Source of the DNA: Siphonodentalium dalli
Lineage: Eukaryota > Mollusca > Scaphopoda > Gadilida > Siphonodentaliidae
Assembly: GCA_032622095.1 (NCBI GenBank)
Contig: CP136067.1
Location: 199,044,052-199,108,051, forward strand
Direction of reading: 5' to 3'
DNA length: 64,000 bases
Below the pieces are notes generated by a model. It had not been told where the DNA came from, did not search any database, and was given only the letters and a program-made list of their open reading frames with translations. The number at the start of each line of letters is the position of its first letter. Positions within the stretch are counted from its first letter, which is position 1. Made by a program: the position numbers and the translations under genes. This document shows positions 42,156 through 54,543 of the stretch, piece after piece.

Positions 42156-44689
42156 CAAATTCTCCAAATTCTGCTGTGGTTTAGAGGTTGATTATATAGG
42201 ACATTACTGTAGACTCAGTGAGAAACAACTCATTTTATAAGTTTTGTTGTGTTATTGTTATTAACTTAAAGATACGGTTGGCCTTGGCGGTGGGTATCCT
42301 GTAAAAATATCTCCACCCGTCAAAAACCGCCACAAACAGAAAGAACATCAAAATGTAGATAGACTTTGTCCGTATACAAATAAGAAAAATCGCATCAACA
42401 GTATGTTATGGTCATATGTTTGACCATTGTTATGTAAATAAAGGCATAAAAAGTTACTTTTCTGGTGTTTGTTTATATTATTATGGTAAACATAAAGAGC
42501 GTTCTTTCTTGGTGAATACCTTATATGGTACTAATAAAGAGCGTTTATGCCATTTGTGTGTGATTAGCCAGTAGAATTGTGCTGTCTTATGTAACACACT
42601 CAGGCTCTTGCTTATGTAAAATATAGTAGGTCTTTATGATAACATGCTGTTTACGCGATGGTCATGGTCTATATGAACGGAACTGTATGCGTTTTAATGT
42701 TTTTCTGTTTACGGTGTTTGGAACAAATATGAATATTTTCGACAATTAAGGCCGCACGTGCCTTTAAGGGAAAACAATAGAAAACATCAAGTTATTAAAT
42801 CAATTATTCATGGTGTCTACCTTGGGGACAATAGTGGGACAAGTAGTTGGGTTTGGCCTTGGGGATTATCCATGCATGCAGGATGCAATATTTACACTAC
42901 CTGTAGTTAAATTGACTAGCTAGTGTGAATGCATTTATTGATACTCATTCCTATCAGTAGCTCCTAAATTACTATTTCTTTGGCTTTGGGGGGGGGGGGG
43001 TAATCAATATTTGATTCAATTTGAGGATCCCACCCATCAAAGTTCAGAGTGAACAAATATATATTTGTTAAGTTTGTTATTTCTCGAGATGTGTAATAAT
43101 ATGTGGCCCATAAAGTTGGCATAAACACATGGTCAAACAGGGTTGAAGATGGATAACTCTAAAATCAATAATCATATCAAAAACATTTTGCTGGACATTT
43201 CAGGATAAAACAATATCAGTAATCAATGAGTAAAAAAAAAAAATTTCACTTGGAAAAAAAAAATATATATATAAAAAAATAATTAAATCTCAAAAAGTAT
43301 TTTTTCTGGCCAATTCAGGATCAAACAATATAAAAGGAGTCAATTTTGTTATTTATAGGTGGGGTGGGGTGATATCCAGGAGGGAAATGTCCAGGGTGGG
43401 GGAATATCCAGGGGAGATGACATGTTACTCTGGGTTTGCCATTTGTTCTCATAAATGCACTAGACTTTCAAGATTTCTTCACAAATACAGATCCAGGGAA
43501 TTTTAGATGTATATAGTATTTCTTCCTGACCAAAAAGGTGTATAACTTGGCTGATTTAATCCAACATCTGCCCTACAGCACACTGTTACATTACCACTGC
43601 AGTAGGCAAAATCCTATAAAAATCACCATACAGGTATGGACCCAGTGGCTTTTCACCTAATCTAACTGTATGTTTACCATGATGGCCCTTGCTGGTCAAA
43701 AGCATGGATATTCATGATATTAAGCTGGATCATTGTACCAACTATAAGCACATTTGGTGGGCTAAGATCTCATTTTGAAGATTTATCCATATCAATTCAC
43801 AAGACAAAGAACAATAAGATAATATAATATAATAACCACCTATTTACTCAAGTGACACCTAATTATTAAATTTATGCACAGGACATCCATCGTTTCCCCA
43901 ACACCAATAGAGAAAAAACTGCCACTTGGGCCTCCAGTCAAGCCATACACAGTTGACTTGTGCATGGATATTATATAGGTTTAGCACTATCACAGATTCA
44001 AATAAATGTTCCAGAAATTAGGAATAGTGCAGAGAAAAAGGATGAAGTACATAGAAATCCATAATTCCATATGCATTAACATTTGTGCTAAATATTTGTC
44101 ATGGAAATACATTATATGGTGAAAAATAATCTGATCTTTTTAAAATTCGAACAATAACCAGAAAAAAAATGTATACCTTTAAGGTATCCATCCTTGCACT
44201 ATTATCAAGGCTATTTAACCCAGAACTAGATATTTCCATGTATTTAAGATTCAGCAGATAAGATTGGACCTAAGCCCTTGGCCAAAGTGAAAATTTGTGT
44301 CTATTATCAAAATCAATGTTTGGCATTTGTTGAAGAAATAACAGGTTGTGACCTTAAAATATGTCTCTGACACAAAAAAGCCCTGAAATAATATTTAAAA
44401 AAATGGATTCATGTTGACACTGGAGTATCACAAGAAAGGCGCAGATATCTTTAAGAAGACACTAATATTTAATTTAACTAAATAAATAATTATATATTGG
44501 CATCTGGAATTGAATAGTTGAACATTTATTCACTGTGGTAAATTGACCCGATGAGTGCCATCGGATAGGTGTTGTTGACCTCATGTGACTTAAAGGGGCA
44601 CTAATAATCAAATTTTAATTAAATGAAAGTGTCAATGTCAATGGAAGAATTTTTGTGTTACAGTCAATGGAGTGATTAGGAATGTGGAA

Positions 44690-45200
44690 AGTTGAAAGGC
44701 CTACATGTAGTTATGCAAAGAGTAAAATCCAAGATGGCGGCTGGCAGTCATGTTTTTTTTTTTGCCGAATGACCATAAAAAGACTCTGTCCCATTTACAT
44801 GTCATTTTTAACATCCATGACAAATTTCATGATGATCGGACCAAAGATACAACCTGTAGCCCGTGCCAAAGGATTTAGTCATGCAAAGAGTAAAATCCAA
44901 GATGGCTGCTGGTGGCCATGTTTTTTGGCCGAACTACCCCAAAATGACTCGTTCCCATGTCAATATTAACATCCATGCCAAATTTCATGATGATCAGACG
45001 AACTGTACCACCTGTAGCTTGTGCTAATGGATTGGATTTTGAAATCCAAGATGGCCACGGGCGGCCATGTTCTTTCACCAAATGATCCCAAAATGACTCA
45101 TTCCCATCTACATGTTAAAGGCAACAGCCATGACAAATTTCATAATGATCCGACCAAAGGTACGACCTGTAGCGCGTGCTAAAGTAAATTGTTGACGTAT
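44690..45200. repeat. ~180-bp tandem repeat with 'aatccaagatggc'
   Basis: Three diverged units: 'aaaatccaagatggcggctgg', 'aaaatccaagatggctgctgg' and 'gaaatccaagatggccacggg' at about 44,726, 44,890 and 45,040. Each is followed by 'caaatttcatgatgatc' and 'acctgtagc'. Non-coding. Confidence 0.85.
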
Positions 45201-45299
45201 CACGCACATACACACGCACGCACGCACACACGGATGACAAAGCCATGACAATAGCTCAAGCTTAAAAAGTAAAGTTGAGCTAAAAAAATTCAAAAACCC

Positions 45300-47480
45300 A
45301 AAATGGTGGAAGGCTGTACATTTTATGCCGGGGTAAATTGGCCCAGTTTGTACAAATGGATATGTGCCATTGACAATAAAAGGGATTTAATAATTATATT
45401 ATCAGATATGAGCAATACAGAGGATTCCTCATAAGTATAGACGATATGTAGGAAAATTGGTACACCATATGGTTCACCTGACCAGGGGAATAAAATGGAA
45501 TAGGCAGTATTAGGCACCTTTGACCTCAAATGACTTAAGCGGGACTAATAAATTATACTAACATACATGTAGATGACCTATGGAGAATTGTTGTTATCAG
45601 CTCCATGGTTTCATGGTATAGGTGTCATTGACCTAAGATTAGATGCACTAATAATTGGCACTAAAGAGCGTTTATTAACTTCATTATCAATTAAAAGATA
45701 GTGTTCGAGAAAACTTTTTCTGGAGATTAATTTTCTTCATTTTTTTGTGTAATTTTTTAACACTTTGTTCAATCTAGTATATATAATGTTAATATGAGAA
45801 AAGTAGAGCATATGGATTTCAATTATTTAATTTTGCTCTTGCTTTTAAAATACTTTCTTTCTTTAAGTTGACAATAAACGCTCTTTATTTGTAATTATTA
45901 GTGCCTCTTTAAGTCATCTGAGGTCAATATCAACTATCCCATGACACTCCCTATGTCAATTTATCTCTGTGTGCACAAATTATCCCACATATCTTCTGAG
46001 CTAATAACAAGCGCTCTTCGTTGATCATCTACATGTATTGGTTTTTTTTACTTAAAAAAACGCATTTAGTCCATTTAGTATAAATGCAAAAATAAATATC
46101 AGAAAATTTTCGACTTATAGTTAGAAATATACCAGGTATGAAATTCCCAACTGTTAAAAAAATTGGGTTGTGGTATCTAGTGGATAAACCCCACCCCTAT
46201 CACCAATTCACCACATTGTTTAGTTATAAAAGGGTTAATTCCAATGGAGTATTAAGTACTATTTACTGAAAATGAACAAGTCATTCACATTATTTACCTT
46301 ATAATTCAGTCTAGTTTGGACACCAGTGAAACATATACATGTATGTACAAAATAACAATTTTGCTATTTAAATTTGCTATTAATTTATATTCCCAATATT
46401 GAGCCAATATGGTCATTTATAATTAACCATTCCATGATTGGGACTTGTTGAAATTTTTTGAAAAACCCTGTGCCAATGCATTCTCTTACATATATAAAGA
46501 TCCTGTGTCAGTGCATTCTCTTATATATGAGTCTCCCATAGGGATCCTCACATATATGAGAGCATACCTTGACCTAACAATATTTACCTCAACCTTGTAA
46601 ACCAGTGCATTCTCCCTATGGGAGACACATATATAAGAGAATGCACTGGCACAGGATCTTTAATGCTGCAAGCGGGTTAATATAATTTATCTTGGCAAAA
46701 TATGGACAAAACTGATTATAAGTCTTCAACAAAGATACCTTCTGATATTCTCTGTATCAAGATTGGCTGGTACCGGTGTACACGTACCACGTCATCTGCC
46801 CCTGTTTATCTTTCCCAACTCTGTATATCTCCCCCCCCCCCCCCCCCCCCACCCCACCATGGAAAAAAAATTCACATACACAAATATTTTATATATATTT
46901 TGGCTAGAGGAGTTGATGAAAATTGGTACACATGGGCAAATTGAGTGTCATAGGATAAGTGGCATTGACCTCAGACAACTTAAAGGGGCACCAATAAATA
47001 ATTTTAATTAAATAATTAATGACAAACCCAAACTAGTTGGACCCTGGTCACTTGAAATTGGTAAGGTATGTAGGAATAAATTGACCCAGGATTACCATTG
47101 GATAGGTGCCATTGACCCTAAAGGCAAACTTTAAAATTATATTATCATATGTGATGAACAATAAAGAGCGTTCATTATCAGCTTTGACGATATGTATGAA
47201 AATTGGTACACAGGGGTCACCTGACCATGGGCTAGGCGCTTTCACCTCAGGTGACTTAAAGGGGAACTAATAAATTATCTTAACATATCTGATCAATGAA
47301 GAGCATTTATTATCAGCTCAGAAAATGTGTGGGTAATTTGACATGGGGAGTGTCATGGGATAAGTGCCATTAACATCAGATGACTTAAAAACGCACAAAT
47401 ATAATTTATAGCAATAAAGAGCATCTGTTATCACCTTATAAGATAGTGGTAACTTTGTTTATTGTCAAGCAATGGGTGAT
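45300..47480. repeat. Diverged tandem region with 'aaagagcgtttattatcagc' blocks
   Basis: Recurring order: 'aaattggtacac', 'gataggtgccattgacct', 'gatgacttaaaggggcactaataa', 'aataaagagcgtttattatcagc'. The last block occurs at 42,497, 42,535, 45,663, 47,159, 47,297 and 47,413, and inverted at 45,876 and about 46,007. Unit length about 120-200 bp. Ancient and non-coding. Confidence 0.75.
46466..46658. repeat. Palindromic repeat, relative of 57,909-58,135
   Basis: Left 'ccctgtgccaatgcattctc' and right 'gaatgcactggcacagg', with inner hairpin halves 'cattctcttatatatgag' and 'cacatatataagagaatg'. More diverged than the 58-kb copy, with an extra partial unit at 46,503. Confidence 0.8.
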
Positions 47481-48919
47481 GTTTACCTCATGTGATAATT
47501 AATTGAAATGACTTGAATAAATTACTCATTCTTTACCCGGTGCAACGCTTAAATCATTTTATCTGATGCATATATAGTTGGAATATATATCTACTCCTTG
47601 TGTATTTATTTGTCTAATTAATCCTTGCTACATGATATAAGCAAACAATTACCAGGTTCAAGTAGAGCCTGAACAGTGAAATGCTTCAAATTAAAGTACA
47701 GAAGAAATTGTAAATTTGTTTCCCAAAATTGTTTTACTTTTACTGTAGTAATTATAGTATAAAAACATATCTGGTTACTGGTTACTGGTTAGTGTGTTGG
47801 GACTCTCAATATAATATACATGTTTAAACCTTCTCTTTTGAATTTATATATCTAATATGTATGCTTCGTGTAGGTCTCCAAGGTTATGCTGGATTGATTT
47901 TATGGGGTGGCAGTCAAAGAAGAAATTATTCATTTATATGGATATCTACTACATCATATCATATAACATGTAGTACATGATTTATTCAACAATTGAAGAA
48001 TTTGGTCAGTCTGATGTTTCATTTTGACAGTCCATGGTGACGGTCATTCTCAACAGTGGAACTCGTATTTGTTGAAGCTGAGTGAATGGTGTTGCATCTT
48101 TTCCAATGATGAAATAGAACTGAAAATCACTGGATTTATTCATCAGGCAGTAATGGTACTGGTACTGTGGTAGTACTAGTAACTGTAAATAAACTATTGA
48201 GTCTTTTGGCACTTGTACACCCATAATTCCATTGCAATTGAATATGTACTCCAGCTTGACTTAACACCAATGCAGTCCAAATCTTATTTATAATAGTATT
48301 GTCAACTTCCACAGTGTAGTTGGTACATTTTCATTCTGTTGGCGTTGCTATACACACTGTTGTCAGTGTTGAGACTTGAGTGTTGCTGTTGTTGTGTTCC
48401 AGTAGTCACTTGCATTTGAAAACATTAGTAGATCACTTGTGAACACTGTGGTTTTCTTCTTGTGAGAATGTTCGCTGGTGTACAAGGTTGCTCAATTTCT
48501 CTCGTTGAGACCCGAGTGTTGCCGCTAACAAAATTCAATCAAAAATGTCAACAACAATGTGAATGTCAATATCACGATTCACGGTCATCGTCACTGTCAC
48601 TCGAACTTCGATTCAATTCGAATTTTTAACCAGTTTATCAGCCAATAGTCGTTGAATTCATATGGAAGGATGTAACGTTCCCACTCAATACCACATTCAA
48701 TTTCGGTAAACTCTGATAATCGTATTCAAATACGTGTTCTAATCAATTAAGTTTGAATTCAGCAAGATGAAAAACTTTGTTTGCTTCATTTTACTAAAGT
48801 ACGAAAAATTGCACATAGCGCATGCGCGAAATATAAATTTTACTTCCGTCACGAAAGGTCATGTCATGTCAAGGTCAACTATCGAACCTTCCTTAGCCGG
48901 CCGGTAACAACTGCCTACC

Positions 48920-48928
48920 CACAAGAAT
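48920..48928. repeat. Target-site duplication, right
   Basis: CACAAGAAT immediately after the right TIR (ctgcctacc). Confidence 0.85.
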
Positions 48929-49515
48929 ACATTCGCCCTGCCCACCACGCAATATCAAAATCTCAGCAGCTATAGATACACCGCAGGTGGCGTAATTACA
49001 TCGGTGACTTTAAGTTTACAATTTGAGCCTGTCCTCACTCTATCGATACGATTTATCATAAACATATTATACACCGGTGGCGTTTAACTTTACAATTTCG
49101 GCATCTACGTGACTCTATCGGTACGATTCAGTAAGGTACAAACAATCTCCATAAATTACCCACAATTCAGTTCACTACACCAGGGGGCTCCCAATAGGTT
49201 ATACAATATTTGCAGGGGCTCCCAATAGGTTATACAATATTTTCAGGCTATCAGATTATTTATATTTTCAACAACATATTATTACACCGGTGACTTTAAG
49301 TCTACAATTTGAGCCTGTCCTGACTCTATCGATAGGATTTATCATATTTTCATAAACATATTATACACCGCTGCCGTTAACTTTACAATTTCGGCATCTA
49401 CGTGATTATATCGGTACGATTAAGTAAGGTACAAACAATCTCCAAGAATACATTCGCCCTGTACACCATGCGATATCAAAAAACCAAAAGCTAGAAACAC
49501 CACACTAGGTGGCGT
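48929..49515. repeat. Duplicated target-region sequence
   Basis: acattcgccctg...ggtggcgtaat occurs at 48,929-48,996 and 49,446-49,518. A ~165-bp block (gtgactttaagtytacaattt ... aaacaatctcca) occurs at 49,002-49,160 and 49,286-49,443. 'ggggctcccaataggttatac' is also doubled (49,184 and 49,215). The second copy supplies a paralogous empty site for the 8.3-kb element. Confidence 0.8.
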
Positions 49516-49583
49516 AATGAAGAAATTGACACGCATGCGCAGTAGTGCTATCTCATTTGTCACGGAGTGATTATATACCGGAA
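49516..49583 (-). repeat. Solo or distal DIRS-type inverted terminal repeat
   Basis: On the minus strand this reads ctattccggtatataatcac, tccgtgacaaatgagatagc, actactgcgcatgcgtgtca, uniting two pieces that are apart at 35,420-35,457 and 35,606-35,637. Either the far terminus of the DIRS element (with the 8.3-kb element nested in it) or part of another copy. Confidence 0.65.
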
Positions 49584-50436
49584 TAGAATAGCTTGTTGTG
49601 TCGACAACGGAATATCAAGAAGTGCCCTGATAGCCCCCAAATTCTCCTATATACAATCGGACATATGTTACATTCGCTGCGATAACTTATGGTAATATAG
49701 TTACATCATGTTAATTAACTTGGCGTGTTAGAATTTCGTTATCTCATACCAGCGGCCTCTTGGACAAAAGAGTCAAACATGTGGTGTCGTGTGAAGTCCA
49801 CCGCTGGCAGATTATAATTTCATGATTCTGGTATAACAGCGTTATGTTACGTGACATTATTGGCATAGTGGTATGTAACACGACCCCGTGCATACAAGTC
49901 ATTAACTTGTTACGTTATAGTCTATACAATTTCGTATTATCATATATTCAGCCACATGCTAACATGAGTCGTATATTATGTAACTGACTTTCTGGTTCGA
50001 ATAGCGCCATGCACCCTTGTCGGCGATCGGATTTCTACTTGCATGTGCAGGCCGGCCAAGATATACATATATTTAAATTTCAATGAATCAAGTTGCCATT
50101 AGACCTGAAATAAATTTAAGGAAACTAAACATCACTCTGACAAATTACAATTCATCGAGCATTTCGTCACTTTATGGAGCTTTATTCGTCGAACTGTTGC
50201 CATTTGGCTGAAGATGGGTTCATCAAACAACCTGAGACTCGGGTTTAAAACACGGAATTGTCTGTCAAACGGCGGTTTAAACCTAGATGTTTCCATAAAC
50301 CAGGTTTTAACCGGAGACGAAGAATCCGGACATTGTGTTTGAAAAGTGATTTAAGATGACTTACATGTAATTGACATTCCACGAATCATTTTCCAGGTCC
50401 ATCTGTTAATGTTATTCTGTTCTTCTATTTACGCAG
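49584..50436. other. Presumed intron end before the lectin exon
   Basis: No lectin-like exon was found here. A pyrimidine tract and acceptor (ctgttcttctatttacgcag) end at 50,436. Confidence 0.45.
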
Positions 50437-50678
50437 GGCTTCTTAGAACCATTAACTGTGACGGTTACTGGGTCGGGCCTAACGAAATACAAGTGGCAAA
50501 TGATTGGAGAAACATCGACGGGTCAGCCGCTTCCTTGATGTGGCATCAGAATGAACCAAACGAAGATGGCGATTGTGGCATTTTATTCCATTGCACTGGT
50601 CTTGCAGATAAATCGTTCAAATTTGGAGACAACAATTGTGACGTGGCCTGGAGGCAAATTTGCTATTACAAGCTGTAA
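50437..50678 (+). CDS. Exon with C-terminal half of a C-type lectin domain
   Basis: Acceptor tttacgCAG|GG, phase 1. Residues: TINCDGYWVGPNEI (the WxG region), DWRNIDGS, WHQNEPNEDGDC, then FGDNNCDVAWRQICYYKL. EPN is the mannose-type sugar-binding motif, and the WND position reads GDNN before the conserved Cys. Reading ends at TAA 50,676-50,678, but CT|GTAAGT at 50,675 is also a good donor, so the exon may continue elsewhere. The N-terminal half of the fold (W, CY, W-A-C) is absent and must lie in another exon. Phase and secretory context point to the PAN exon at 28,530 as its partner. Confidence 0.8.
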
Positions 50679-52080
50679 GTGCATTGCATCGAAACATCGA
50701 CGAGAAAGGAAATACAGGATACATGCTATTCACACCCTGCTCTTGCATGTAAAGGGATAACATTTACTTAACGCGTTCTTTACAAAATACTCATTAACGA
50801 GTACTGTTCTCTTAGGTAATGTTCAGACAAAACCGTTTGCTGAATGTATTATCTAAACATTTCCCACCAATGAAAAGGATTCATTCCGCACTTGTATTAG
50901 TATGTCATATGCATGTCGTCTGCTTGTATCTCCTTACCATCCCTCCAGATTAATAATAGACCATCCAAGTGCATACTTTTGTAACTATCGGGATAATCCA
51001 TTTTGCAGAGAAATGGTTAACACAACACCCCAATAGTGATTGCACCAGAGTGTTTGTCGCCATGGTTACCATAAGAACTCTCTTATAATGCATGCACCAG
51101 AGTGTCTGTCGCCATTGTCAGCAATATAGGAAATGCCCTTGAGTGGCAACGCTATTTCTCTTGCAACCCATTGGGCTTAAAACAATACCTCTAAAAGCTG
51201 TATGTTCGTAATCATACATTTCTTGACTAAACAGGGAGGTTTCGCAAAACTTACGGATAGGGCCATGACTACGTTTAGGGCAACACGTCAGCAAATTATG
51301 CGCACATTCTAAATGTAGCCGTGATGTCACACTTGTCACGTGGTATATGGTATTAATTTCTCCTGTTTCTACCAAAACTTCATTTAAAGACACATTATGG
51401 ACTTGTTCGGGTGCGTGAAACTGATAAATTATTACTCAGGCGCTATGTAAACTACTAACGAAGCATACAACCACTCCCTATTTACCCATACACCCCACCC
51501 ATGATCACAAAGCCAGCAAATGTATACATGTACACCCATCAGTGTTCAGCCACCCAAGGTTTACACATACGTCGCACACATGACCATACAGTCACTCCAT
51601 ATGTACATTTTCAACACAATGTGACAATGGAATTGTACCAATTATCCCACGGGCATGTTTGGACAAAATAAGTTATTCGGGTTGGATCTCGAACAGTGTA
51701 TGACACAGGTTATTGTTTCTGATGATACGATCCCACACCTGACCAGGAAGTATATGTGCATCCCATAAAAACCGGTAACATAAGGTATGAGCTTCAGGTT
51801 GCTGCAGCTATGGCTTCGGTGATTAAAATGATTGTCTATGCTGAGTTCAATAACCAAATTGAGAAAATTATAAGATTATTAAAACATCGATGGATTTCAT
51901 GTTGAAGAAAAAATGAGATTGCAAGTTGGAGGACTCAATATCATTTCATAGTACGTTCCTACCCTTGACAAAGTTCGGAAACTTTCGAGATATGTTTCGT
52001 TGATGAAATACATAATCCTATTTCAATGGAAGTACAACTTAACTGAGATGGATGTAAAATAGATATTCCAAGTTAGACTC
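50679..52080. other. No gene recognised
   Basis: Short repeats (cgccattgt/ccatggtt near 51,055-51,120: 'gcaccagagtgtytgtcgcc' twice). Frames of 91 and 71 codons on the minus strand have no motif. Confidence 0.4.
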
Positions 52081-52081
52081 G

Positions 52082-52480
52082 ATATTTATTTTATATTCTG
52101 ATACCACCGACGCAATGAACTGTTCGTTGATTTAGCACTACCCAGATTGGACATTTATCGAGTTACGGAACAATGGTATCCATAAATATTATTATATACA
52201 ATATAATGTACAAGACAACTCTTGTTACCTCTCCTCCTACATCAGGACCAGGAGAATACCAGGTTGGAATATTCTTCGATGGAAACATTGCAACTTATTT
52301 CGGTCCTTTTTGATTAACCGTATGTGGTATATACTGTATATTTGCTCTTCAGTTCGTAAACATAAGTTACGCTATAAATGAAAAAGATGAGCTAAAGTTT
52401 GATGCGATTTTTTCAAAAATCATAGAAAATATCTGCGAAATATGATGCGAAACAGTGACAAACTACTACGAAGATGAAAA
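52082..52480 (+). pseudogene. Virus-like element fragment: partial protease-like repeat
   Basis: 'attggacatttatcgag' (52,148) and 'ggagaataccaggttgg...ttcttcgatg' (52,246-52,280) repeat parts of 59,505 and 52,628. This is a broken, partial extra copy of the block at 52,474-53,250. Confidence 0.5.
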
Positions 52481-52824
52481 CAAGCGAACTTTAGTATATA
52501 CTAGACACATCTTTTTACCTCTTCCCCATGTCGCGTGGCGTGGTATGCATAAAATATCAGTTACCATCCGAGAAAACTGATAGTGTAAAAGCATACATAT
52601 CAAATACGCACAGATCAGAAAAAACAGGAGAATTCTTGGTTGCAATTTTCTTCGATGAAAACATTGCATCATATTTCGTTTCGGTTGAATTAACAGTCAG
52701 TGATGACTACATCAAAGCATTCATTAAAAGAAATTATATCGAATGTAAAATTAACGTTCGACTTCATCAACCCACATTACAACCATATGTGAAATCTACT
52801 CCATATTTGGTCTACTTTTCGTAA
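52474..52824 (+). pseudogene. Adenain-like cysteine protease fragment (virus-like element)
   Basis: A start MKTSEL is stopped after seven codons; the frame reopens at 52,528 and runs 98 codons. The segment VKAYISNTHRSEKTGEF followed by LVAIFFDEN and YF fits the N-terminal half of the C5/Ulp1-type proteases encoded by Maverick/adintovirus-type elements, but the position expected for the catalytic His is occupied by another residue. The later Asp and Cys blocks are not recognisable. A second broken copy is at 59,692. Old, inactive; assignment from motif resemblance. Confidence 0.45.
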
Positions 52825-53260
52825 AAATAAGTTACGCTATAAATGTAACAGTTGAACTAAAGTTTGTTGCAGACAATTTCTAAATTTATAGAAAAGAACT
52901 CGATTCGTTCCAATGAAACTATGAAGTATGAACCCTTGCTAAAAGAAACAGACATTCTACACAAAACATGTACATGTATTTTACAAACTTTTAATGCCTT
53001 ATGTGAACACAACAATTGACGAAATGTATTACTAAATGTAAATATGTTCACTGCATTAGAAATTATTGTTGATTGTAATTATGTTCATTGAATTATCAAA
53101 TATTAATGTGTTTATTATAACAAATGTTCATTTCATGTTATCTTTTTGAAACACAGCTGTTTAGCATATAAGTCAGGACCTTTGAGCGTGCACCTTTTTG
53201 TTTACCATGCTTAGAGAACACCAGAGTATTTCGACTCACAATACCTTGACTCATTATTTC
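52825..53260 (+). repeat. Repeat block following the protease-like fragment (partner 60,010-60,380)
   Basis: tatagaaaagaactcgatt, cattttacaaacttttaa-like, tgtgtttattataacaaatg and tgcttagagaacacca are shared in the same order with 60,010-60,380. Confidence 0.85.
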
Positions 53261-54363
53261 GTGGGAGAACCCAGATTCAGAATCCGAAACAGATTACGGG
53301 GCGGGGCTAAATCGAGATTACGCGGATTCCAGGTCATATTTCGAAATCGCCCGTTGTCGCCTGTGCCAGGTTTAAGGTCTTTTTTCCAAGTTAAAGTGAG
53401 TTTATTGATGAGGGCAAGAATCTCTAACAGCTCTCCTGAAACAAATTCCTAAGGCGTTTTGGAGAACACACGAACTTTGTCAGTTGTACATGGATGTAAC
53501 CACAGGGGTTGGCTGTGGTGTCTACCTCCTCCAACTTTGGTAAATATCCGACAATTGGAAATTTAATGGGTGACACATTAGCTGGATATTTGACACCATA
53601 TATAGGATGGTATTGTTCTCATTATTTGATTTTCCAACCAGTAATTAGTGTATGGAATGGTCATCAGATTAAAGTTGTACTCCTAGCCGATTGAGCCACC
53701 GATACCCCCATGGGAACCCTATAGACACGTACATAGAACGCATACGCACGTGCGGTTATTTACTCAAATAAATTGACTGATATATTCATAGTCGAAATAT
53801 TCGACTATAGTCCTGCTATCCTAGAATAAGCTTTACATAATATGTTTGTGCGAGTGGGAGATGCAGCTCACATCCAATCACAAGACCACAACATTAACTA
53901 CATATACTGATACATCAAAGTTTTATTTGCGAACTAATGCACAGCATTTTGGCCAAAAAGTGCCTGTGTTTCGACACTACAGAGACTACTGTGCGAAACG
54001 ACTGCATTTAACGAAACAAAACATTTTAAATATGGAATTGTTATAAGACTAGATAGTACATACGTGTACGAATCTGATAATCCATAGATGTCATATAATC
54101 CTACTATTTCTTGAATAAGAAGGAACATAATTATATTAGTAATTGCGAACAAAGCAGAAGACATTATCTAGGTTCACGTGAATTCGGTCAATGATTACTT
54201 TATCCGCCGAATGTGAAATCGACATACGTTGTGGTGGTATTTTATGGATGGAATTGTGAAATGAACCTGATGAAATTGACAATGAAACTGACAAGCTTCA
54301 TCAAGTTCGCCATCAACCGAAGAGCTCCCCAGTGTTACTGGTCTAAGAAGTATAACGTGTGAC
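53261..54363. other. No gene recognised
   Basis: Begins with 'gggagaacccagattcagaatcc', related to the inverted-arm sequence at 59,870. Frames of 84, 61 and 66 codons lack motifs. Confidence 0.4.
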
Positions 54364-54543
54364 ATGGAAGCAAAAAGTGGAATAAAAACCTTACGTCGGC
54401 TAAGACCGGCGAATTTTGGCCGTACGTTCTTGAAGGGACCGAATAGCCCCACAACTGACTTTCAGGAGAAATCTCTAACTGCCTTGATCTTAGGAATTGT
54501 TGTGGTATACCTATATGCATGCACCATATTTTGGATTCAATAG
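54364..54543 (+). CDS. 59-aa ORF with predicted membrane segment, copy 1
   Basis: Starts MEAKSGIKTLRRLRP, then a basic/Gly stretch (FGRTFLKGPNSPTTDFQ), a hydrophobic segment LTALILGIVVVYLYACT (about residues 37-53) and a short tail ending WIQ. A paralogue of exactly the same length is at 55,734. Topology would be a single-pass membrane microprotein with a basic N-terminus. No promoter or homologue is known to me. It lies among virus-like fragments, so it may be one of that element's small membrane proteins. Confidence 0.4.
   Translation: MEAKSGIKTLRRLRPANFGRTFLKGPNSPTTDFQEKSLTALILGIVVVYLYACTIFWIQ

Larger units (their letters stand above)
40578..48919. mobile_element. 8,342-bp TIR DNA element, non-coding, unclassified (Mutator-like by TSD)
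   Basis: The left end GGTAGGCAGTTGTTACCGGC continues CGGCTTAGGAAGGT. The right end is its inverted copy with one mismatch (33 of 34). A 9-bp duplication CACAAGAAT flanks it. No protein longer than ~95 codons and no transposase motif was found on either strand, so it must be mobilised in trans or is a shell that has captured filler. Contents: a MITE (41,833), a palindromic repeat (46,468), a ~190-bp 'aagatggc' tandem (44,690-45,200) and several copies of an 'aaagagcgtttattatc' block. A 9-bp TSD fits Mutator-like elements; Merlin (8-9 bp) is an alternative. Confidence 0.8.

Noticed and set aside
29030-50400. Search for the missing N-terminal lectin exon
   Set aside because: Scanned for a W/CY/W-x-A-x-x-x-C pattern bounded by phase-1 splice sites; no candidate convincing enough to report.
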